Assembly (NCBI GenBank): GCA_933228675.1
Contig: OW121741.1
Location: 42,741,080 to 42,805,079, forward strand
DNA length: 64,000 nucleotides
Direction: 5' to 3'
DNA from: Stomorhina lunata
Taxonomy: Eukaryota > Arthropoda > Insecta > Diptera > Rhiniidae
Part shown: piece by piece, positions 56,790-64,000 of the stretch
Numbering within the stretch: the stretch's first letter is position 1
Layout: every line of letters starts with the position of its first letter
Translations under genes and position numbers: made by a program
The notes under the pieces: generated by a model
What the model saw: the letters and a program-made list of their open reading frames with translations, nothing else
The model's database searches: none
What the model was told of the DNA's origin: nothing

Positions 56790-58700
56790 TTTCTATTGAC
56801 TATAGCATTTCCTATTATAGGACTCCCTAAAAAGAGTGGGGCTAACAACCCCGAAAAATACCGCCTAATAGCGATTTGTTCAGCACTTTCCAAAGTAACG
56901 GAGAGTATAATAATTCACCATTTTTCTTTTTTATTTCCAAGGGGTACCGCAAGGCTCTTTTCTTTCTCCTACAGTTATTTCTTAAATTCATTAATGACCT
57001 ATGTCAAACTTCCAATCTTCCTTGGCTATGAGACAAAACATGAATGAATCATTAAATCGCGATCTCAAAACCGTTTCCAAATGGGGTCGTGTGAATAGAG
57101 TCGACTTTAACGCACGCAAGACTCAGTGTTGTATGCTTACACATAAACGTACTGCAGATCATGTTACTTCATTTGTAGCCATGGATGGTGTAAATATTCA
57201 GGAATCAGATGCTCTTGATGTTCTGAGCATTCAATGTGATGTCCGTTGGACTAAGCACATCTTTCAAGTGTCGAAAGAAGCATTCAAGTGCCTAGATTTT
57301 CTAAAACGGTGTAATACACCATTTTCAATTGTAAATGAGAAAATTCCAATTGAAAATGAGAATTTACATTTGAAAATGAGAAAATTCCAATTGAAATTGA
57401 GAATTTTCATTTGAAAATGAGAAATTTTCAATTGAAATTCAGAATTTTCATTTGAATTTCAGAAAATTACAATTGAAATTGAGAAATTTCCATTTGTAAT
57501 TGAGAAAATTTTATTTGAAATTGAGAACTTTTTATTTGTAATTGAGAAAATTTCAAATAGAAATGAGAAATTTTCACTTGTAATTGAGAAATTTGCATTT
57601 GAAAATGAGTTTTTCATTTGAAATTGAGAAATGTGTAATTGAAAATGAGAAATTTCTATTTGTAATTGAGAAATTTTTATTTTAAATTGAGTTTTCCATT
57701 AGAAAATGAGAAATTTTCATTTGTAATTGAGAAAATTCTATTTGAAATTGAGAAATGTGTAATTGAAAATGAGCAATTTCCATTTATAATTCAGAAATTT
57801 TCATTGGGTTTTTCGAAATTCAAATGAAAATTTCTCAATTACAAATGGAAATTTCTCATTTTCAATTACACATTTCTCAATTTCAAATGAAAAACTCATT
57901 TTCAAATGCAAATTTCTCAATTACAAGTGAAAATTTCTCATTTCTATTTGAAATTTTCTCAATTACAAATAAAAAGTTCTCAATTTCAAATGGAATTTTC
58001 TCAATTACAAATGAAAATTTCTCATTTTCAAATGGAAAACTCAATTTCAAATAAAAATTTCGTAATTACAAATGGAAATGTCTCATTTTCAATTAAACAT
58101 TTCTCATTTTCAAATGGCAAACTCAATTTGAAATGAAAATTTCTCATTTTTAATTATACTTTAATCAATTACAAATGAAAAATTCTCATTTACAAATGGA
58201 AAATTTCCATTTTCAATTTAAAATTTCTCATTTTTAAATGAAATTTCTCAATTTTAATTGGAATTTTCTCAAATTCAAATGAAAATTCTCAATTTCAATT
58301 GGAACTTTCTCATTTTCAAATAAAAATTCTCAATTTCAATTGGAATTTTCTCATTTTTAAATAAAAATTCTCAATTTCAAATGAAAATTTCTCAATTCAC
58401 TGTGGAAATTTCTCATTTACAATTGAAAATGGTGTAGATACTTCATTCAAACTGATCTTCTTATAATTTATACTACCTATATCCGACCAAATGCATTTGC
58501 ACATGTATTTGTGGTTGATTGGCCAGTGGACCGAACAACACACTACAGAAAAAATCGTTTTTTAGCCGTACAGAACGTATTTGGAACACGCTTTCCGCAG
58601 TTTTTCCTATCAGTTGCAATATTGGAAAATTATAATCGAATGTCCACAAACACTAGGGATCATCCCGTAAAAAGAATAAATGTCACATTGGACTTTTAAA
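56790..58700 (+). pseudogene. Jockey-like LINE RT relic, split by foldback B
   Basis: 56800-56930 reads an RT segment (KKSGANNPEKYRLIAICSA, LSKVTESIIIHH). An internal deletion follows, with only a trace of the PQGS region. 57001-57316 gives SLNRDLKTVSKWGRVNRVDF and QVSKEAFKCLDFLKRCN. After the foldback, 58437 continues RYFIQTDLLIIYTTYIRPN to 58490, then a shortened C-terminus (RTTHYRKNRF, about 58530). It is dead because of deletions, independently of the foldback. Confidence 0.82.
57317..58434. mobile_element. Large low-complexity foldback element B (TA target)
   Basis: Same termini and unit structure as element A; the centre is at about 57800 (attgggtttttcgaa). It is flanked by TA on both sides (57315-57316 and 58435-58436). 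Removing it with one TA restores the host LINE frame as KRCNRYF, matching KRYKRYF at 28615-28635. This fixes the ends exactly. Arms are unequal (about 480 and 620 bp), so unit number changes within arms. Confidence 0.9.
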
Positions 58701-58857
58701 CAATTTTATTATTATTTTACTGGATAATTAACCTACATTTATTTGGATTTGTAAAAATAAACCTTATTTCTTTTTGAATTTTCTTTTTCTTTACACTAAC
58801 TATCTTTACATTACATTTGAAATTTATTAATAAACTTTCCTTTAAAGGACTCTATTT

Positions 58858-59700
58858 TATACCCTTCACCAATAGGTGAAAGGGTATTATAAGTTTGTCA
58901 TTTAGTTTGTATTTTTGAAATCAAGTTTATGGAGCTCATGGAGGGTATACTTAGATGAACTTTATATCAGAGGGAATTTTAATACACTTGAGATATCGCC
59001 AAAATACTAAAATTCGATGCGATGTCCGTCTATCTGTTGAAATGACCATATCGCCTAAACGAAAGGAGCTAGCTCACTGAAACTTCTTCATTTTTGAAAA
59101 TATTTTGGTATTGAAATTTGACAAAATCTTTTAACATTTGACCATAGCTTCCGTATAACCTTGCCTAGGCTAATCGTTTATTTGCTAATAAATGACAAAC
59201 TATAATAGCTATGTGATAAAATTTGGTACACACAAGTTTTACATAGGTATCATATAAAATTTCATTAAAATCTGTTTTTATTTAGCCATAGCTCCCATAT
59301 AAAACACTTATGAAAGCAGCCTAAATTTGACCTAAAATACACTTAAGTGCCAATTAATCTAAAACTAAAACAGATATAACCACTAAATTTAGCACAAGGA
59401 AGTCTTATGTTAATGCCAGCCACTGTGCCGATTGTCACAATCGGTCACCATTTAACCATAGCTCCCATATAAAAAACTTACGAAAACACAAAAATGCATA
59501 AAGAAAAAGGGGGTTATGTCAGTCTGTCCGTCAGATAAAAGTTAGCGCCTTAACGAAAAGAGCTAGAGAGACAAAATTTTACAAAAGTATTTTCGATATC
59601 TTGAGAAAGTTCTGGAGGCGAAATCGGTTCACATTTAGTTAGAGTTGGCATATAACGACTCCCCGGTTAAAAAAAAAAGAAATGTAGCCTTTACAGAACC
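58858..59700 (+). repeat. Interspersed repeat with a hairpin start
   Basis: 'tacccttcaccaataggtga', 'aagggtattataagtttgtc', 'catttagtttgta', then repeated themes: 'tttgaccatagcttccgtat', 'accatagctcccatataaaa' (twice) and 'ctgtccgtcagataaaag'. Related to mini-me at the start but with a different body; the start also resembles 19275-19320. It is non-coding. Confidence 0.65.
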
Positions 59701-60312
59701 GTGAACACCAATATATAAAGTTAACAGTTAACAAAATACAAAAAGGGCGGTATTTGTAGGCGTGTTAAAAAATAAATTTAAAAAAATTAGAATTATTTTT
59801 ATATTAGGGGTTGACTGGCCCAACTTTTTTTCGAAACACTCTAAGGTATAGTATGGGTATTTCCATGAAATGGTCCACCGTTAATTAAAAAATCAAAAAT
59901 CATTTTTCAATAAAAGTTTAATTTTTTTGTTAAAAACTTCTGAAAATATGTGTTAAATTATTAAAATATGTATGAATTGAATAAATGTTTTATTTTGTTA
60001 AAAACTTCCGAAAATACATGTTAATTACTAAAATATGTATGAAGGTAAAAAGTGTCACGTGCGTAATCAACATTTTTTTTCTTAGCCAACCCATGCATCC
60101 TTGTTTTTGAACAAAACATGATTATAAAGGTCCATTAAAAACCTTTATAAAAACATTTTTTCCTAAATAAAAATCTTCTACCACTCGCTTACTTTCGCAA
60201 TATTTCTTACGGCTCTAAAAGGCACTTACATTTTTTGTCGCATGGAACTTGGGTACCCAGTGCTCAATTTTCCAATATATATACTTTTTGGAAAGAACTC
60301 ATCACATATAAG

Positions 60313-60457
60313 GTTTGTTCCCGTACTCTAACGAAACAACCCAAACTTACTCAAACGTGTTCCTGTACAAAATTTTCAATACAAATTGTCGTTTTTTGAG
60401 TAATTTCTGACAACTTCGGACTGTTTTGGGTAGTTTCGTTAGAGTACGGGAACAAAC
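60313..60457. mobile_element. 145-bp MITE
   Basis: Inverted arms of about 34 bp, GTTTGTTCCCGTACTCTAAC...GTTAGAGTACGGGAACAAAC. Flanks 'atataag' and 'atataat' look like a slightly diverged 7-bp duplication. It is non-coding. Confidence 0.75.
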
Positions 60458-61109
60458 ATATAATGTAACGACTCTAAAATTCAATTAAAAAATTCCAATC
60501 CATTTCTATTTTCACAATAATCAAAGACAATTAAACGTGTTCAAATGTCACGTACGTAACCATAAAAACACCCATATTAAGATTACACTTAGGAAATTAT
60601 ATAGCTATCAATCAATGTCCAGACTTCATATACGGTAGATACACTAGGAAGTCCTAACAAAATACATGGACCTGTCGTATTACTTCAACATGTTTATCCT
60701 AACTAAATATTTAGCTAAACGAAAAGTATTTAACAGATTTTTAATGCTAAACTATACGCAGTTATGAGATTAAATTGTGTGCAAAGTAAATACTAGGGAA
60801 ACCCCTAGATATTTTTAAATGTTGAACTATAAAGCTACTACAACCGAATTTAGTCCAAATATTTTATCAACAAGCGTAACAAATTTTTCGAATTTGGTCC
60901 ACATTTTGAATTAGCTGCACCCTAATAGATATATGAGATACTAGCTGCTTGTATCCAGCGTTGCCCGGGTTGATAGTAAAAGATTGTTACTTATTTCTGT
61001 GTTAACCATTTCTTTAAAAATTAACAATTATGAAATATTTTTTTATTAATTTTTTACCTGAATACTTTATTAATGTATTTGCATATGTGATTCACGATTC
61101 AAATATCGA

Positions 61110-61370
61110 ACAATCATAAAAAATCATTGAAAAGTCGTCAATGGATCATCAGTCAACTATCAAGCAATCGACAAAAAATCATAAAACTACTGTCATAAAA
61201 TCGCCAGTTAATCGTGAAACAATTATCAAACAATTATAACAAATCTTCAAACAGTCATCAGTCAATCAATCATCAAACAACTGTCAAACAATTGTCAAAC
61301 AACCATCAAATAATCATGAAAAATCTCCAAACAATCGTCAGTCAAGCTATTATCAAACATTAATCATATT
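61110..61370 (+). repeat. Degenerate 'atcaaacaatc' simple repeat
   Basis: Irregular 9-12 bp units ('atcaaacaa', 'gtcaaacaa', 'cgtcagtcaa') with no constant spacer pattern. Confidence 0.7.
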
Positions 61371-61664
61371 TCCAATATCCGTGCAGCCGTTTTCCGATTT
61401 TAGATAAATCAAAAAAAGAGGGCGTAAAAGTGGACATTGTAAATTTTTCTTTATGTAGAATCCTAACTTGGACTAAAGAAAACATATAGAAAAAATTTCC
61501 TGATCGGTCCAGCCGTTCTATAGTGATGTAATTTTAAAGAAAACGGGAATTGTCCATTTTCCATTTCCATTTGTCCATTTTCAAAAATTCAAAAAGCGGA
61601 AAACTATCCTATAATATGAAAATATCCAAATTTAAAACTTTAATTAATTTGGTTAAATCGTTTT

Positions 61665-62900
61665 GATCATTCATATTTGTAATTTTTATATTTGTCTTAT
61701 ATTGGAGGGGTCACGCCCACTGGAGATTAAAAAAACAAACTGGCCTATTTTACCTACTGGTCACACCTTAACATACTGTCAAAATTTCAGAAAAATTTGT
61801 GTGCAGGGTTATTCATATTTGTCATTGTTAATATTTGGCTTATACGGGAGGATATTTGAGATTCCAAAAAAAAACCTAGCCTATTTTAACCACCGTTCAC
61901 ACCTTAACATACTATCAAAATTTCAGAAAAATCGGTCCGGTCGGTCATCTATATATGTCATTTTTAATATATGAGCTATATGGGAGGTGTCACGCCCACT
62001 TGAGATTTAAAAAAAAAATTGCCTATTTTAACCACCGATCAGTGCTTACCATACTGTCAAAATTTCGGAAAAATCGGTCTGCAGGGTCATCCATATTTGT
62101 AATTTTAAATATTTGACTTATATGGGAGGGGCCATAAACACTTGAGATTTCCAAAAAAGCCTTACCTATATTAACCGGTCACACAATACCATATTATCTG
62201 AATTTTAGAAAAATCGGTCAATTCGGTCATTCATATTTGTAATTTTTAATATTTAACTTATATGGGAGGGGTCACGCCCACTTGGCATTTAAACAAAATT
62301 TGGCCTATTTTATCCATCGGTCACACCTTAACATACTATCAAAATTTTACAAAAATCGGTCCAGTCGGTCATCTATATTTGTCATTTTTAATATATGAGT
62401 TATGTGGAAGGGGTCACGCCCACTTGAAATTTGAGAAAAAGACCTTGTCTGTTTTAACCACTGCTTACACCATACCATATTGTCTGAATTTCAGAAAAAT
62501 CGGTCAGTTCGGTCATCCATATTTGTAATTTTTAATATTTAACTTATATGGGAGGGGTCACGCCCACTTGACATTTAAAAAAAGAACCTTGCCTATTTTA
62601 ACCACCGGCCACACCTTACCATATTGTGAAAATTTTAGAAAAATCGGGCAGCTCGGTCATCCATATTTGCCATTTTCAATATTTGACTTATATGGGAGGG
62701 ATCACAAACACTTGAGATTTTATCCATCGGTCACACCTTAACATACTGCCAAAATTTCAGAAAAATCGGGCCTCTCAGTGACCTATATTTGTAATTTTTA
62801 ATATATGAGTTATATGGGAGGGGTCACGCCCCCTCGAAATTTCAAAAAAAAACCTAGCCTATCTTAACCACCGGTCACACCATACCTCACTGTCAAAATT
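61665..62900 (+). repeat. About nine tandem units of ~140 bp
   Basis: Each unit reads 'cggtcatccatatttgtaat', 'ttttaatatttgacttatat', 'gggaggggtcacgcccactt', 'gag-attt', 'gcctattttaaccaccggtc', 'acaccttacatact' and 'gtcaaaatttcagaaaaat'. The 'gggaggggtcacgcccac' landmark (or a variant) falls near 61705, 61849, 61981, 62124, 62263, 62405, 62548, 62694 and 62817. Units are diverged, so the array is old. Confidence 0.85.
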
Positions 62901-63364
62901 TCAGGAATGTTAGTATAACTTTATCTACATTTCGAAAATCATCAAAATCAATTTACCCAGTTATAGGTATTGTATTTGTAACGGGGAAGGGGCTATCCCC
63001 TGCTCCGATCCTTTTTTTTTCTGAAGTACGGCCATTGAGTAATGTAATGAATTTACTTTTGTTAAGTTTGAAGTTTCAAACTTTTATGTTTTATCAAATT
63101 CAATGATAAATACTAAATTTTGCACCATTTGGTCCACTATTTATCCTATTTGGGCCCTTTCTGGAAAAAGTTTTGAAACAAAACATATCCTAAAACCTCC
63201 TTAAGGGAATGTTTCTCCTTAAGGGAATGTTCCATCTAAAAATTTCATCAAAATCGGTCAAACCGTTTAGGAGTCAACCTCTTTCAAACAAACAAACTTA
63301 CAAACTCATTTATAACACAGTACGACAAGATCAATTTTTTTTGAGTACACATGAGTAATGTTAA

Positions 63365-64000
63365 CAGAATATGAAAATAGGCTTAAAGTAAAGAAATACG
63401 TGTCTCGGCGTTTTGCCGTAGCACGTCAGAATTTTAAGAAAATCGATTTTAAAGATTCAAAGTACCGTGGAGGTTCACTTGTAAAGTAATACTATTATAA
63501 AAAGTTCTATAAAAGTAGAATGGGTAAACCTATTTAAATGCTTGAGCCAGTTTTGAAAATTGAATTAAATTTGGATTTGTTTTTAATAAAAAAAACAAAT
63601 TTGTTTCCGCTAGAGGACGCTTTTATTTTCATGCAAAATTAAAAAAACATCAAAAAAATGTACGAAATTCGACTACCAACATTTTTAACACAAAATAATA
63701 GTTAAGATATCATATTAATTTTTGTATTTTTACATTACATTTACATTACATTATTTGGATATTTTTTATTTTTATATGAAAACTAAAGCGCCATCTAGCG
63801 GATTGGATTTGTTTTTTGCTCAAGCATTTAAATCGATTCACCCATTCTATTTTTATAGAACTTTTTATAATAGTATTACTTTACAAGTGAACCTCCACGG
63901 TCCTTCGAATCTTTAAAATCAATTTTCTTAAAATTCTGACGTGCTACAGTAAAACGTCGAGACACGTATTTCTTTATTTTAAGCCTTTTTTCATATTCTG
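63365..64000. repeat. Long palindrome reaching the window edge
   Basis: The left arm (from 63365, CAGAATATGAAAATAGGCTT, then 'cgtgtctcggcgttttgcc', 'tggaggttcacttgtaaagt') pairs with the right arm ('actttacaagtgaacctcca', 'gacacgtatttcttta', ending at 64000 with 'catattctg'). Arms are about 250 bp with a central spacer of about 130 bp; 'ccgctagagg' and 'catctagcgg' also pair near the centre. It is probably a MITE or foldback whose true end may lie just outside the window. The ORF at 63722-63916 crosses it by chance. Confidence 0.82.

Larger units (their letters stand above)
60950..63330 (+). mobile_element. Composite repeat ending in a conserved arthropod repeat tail
   Basis: Begins with 'actagctgcttgtatccagc', 'gttgcccgggt' and ends with 'aaaatcggtcaaaccgttta', 'ggagtcaac' and a 'caaacaaacaaacttacaaa' run. 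This pair of end motifs recurs in many arthropod repeats. In between are a CAAACAATC-type simple repeat (61110-61370) and a 140-bp tandem array (61665-62900). No ORF of substance; the frames at 61663 and 62262 lie inside the array. Confidence 0.55.

Noticed and set aside
61110..61370. Possible CRISPR-like array
   Set aside because: Units are irregular 9-12 bp words without constant repeats and unique spacers, and the genome is eukaryotic. It is simple-sequence DNA.
61663..62528. ORFs of about 90-100 codons in the 140-bp array
   Set aside because: They arise from tandem units without stops in one frame, and the peptide repeats with the DNA.

Overview
This is a piece of an AT-rich insect nuclear genome, most likely from a higher fly (Diptera, Brachycera; probably a calyptrate such as a blow fly or house fly relative). 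The case rests on short GT-AG introns, fly-like protein-coding genes, and dense transposon relics that include DINE-1/mini-me-type repeats with a GTCC microsatellite core. The species call is inference. No bacterial or organellar genes are visible.

Two genes are well supported. (1) A CD63-like tetraspanin on the minus strand (15130-20154, four coding exons, 235 aa). Its last exon lies beyond a 4.19 kb intron filled with LINE debris and a hairpin element. (2) A PLD3/PLD4-type phospholipase D-family protein on the plus strand (44092-45615, 507 aa) with two intact HKD motifs, a membrane anchor and a spliced 5' UTR. A third candidate is an intronless 179-aa ORF (53391-53930) with a small Cys/His cluster and a basic tail; I do not recognise it.

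Almost everything else is mobile DNA, often nested. 1-5300: direct and inverted repeat elements, including a 2.1 kb long-TIR element that contains a LINE relic broken by a hAT-type foldback. 6.9-12.9 kb: decayed hAT, Ty1/copia and Ty3/gypsy coding relics. 15.2-18.9 kb: the transposons inside the tetraspanin intron. 20.7-31.8 kb: mini-me repeats, a tRNA-derived SINE and several LINEs, one of which split the RNase H domain of another. 33.2-35.5 kb: a 5'-truncated LINE with a 17-bp target duplication beside a LINE ORF1 relic and an AT-rich minisatellite. 38.4-41.3 kb: a young, internally deleted Ty3/gypsy (mag-like) element with identical 148-bp LTRs. 41.9-43.4 kb: a TIR element that split a LINE-type repeat. 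46-55 kb: tandem hairpins, a hAT-type element carrying LINE sequence, MITEs and mini-me copies. 55.5-58.4 kb: two large low-complexity foldback elements with TA target sites. 58.9-64 kb: further repeat families, a ~140-bp tandem array and a long palindrome running off the right edge.

The genes do not form an operon or pathway. The main interest is the record of nested insertions. In several cases the empty site can be reconstructed from within the window, which fixes element ends and target duplications exactly.
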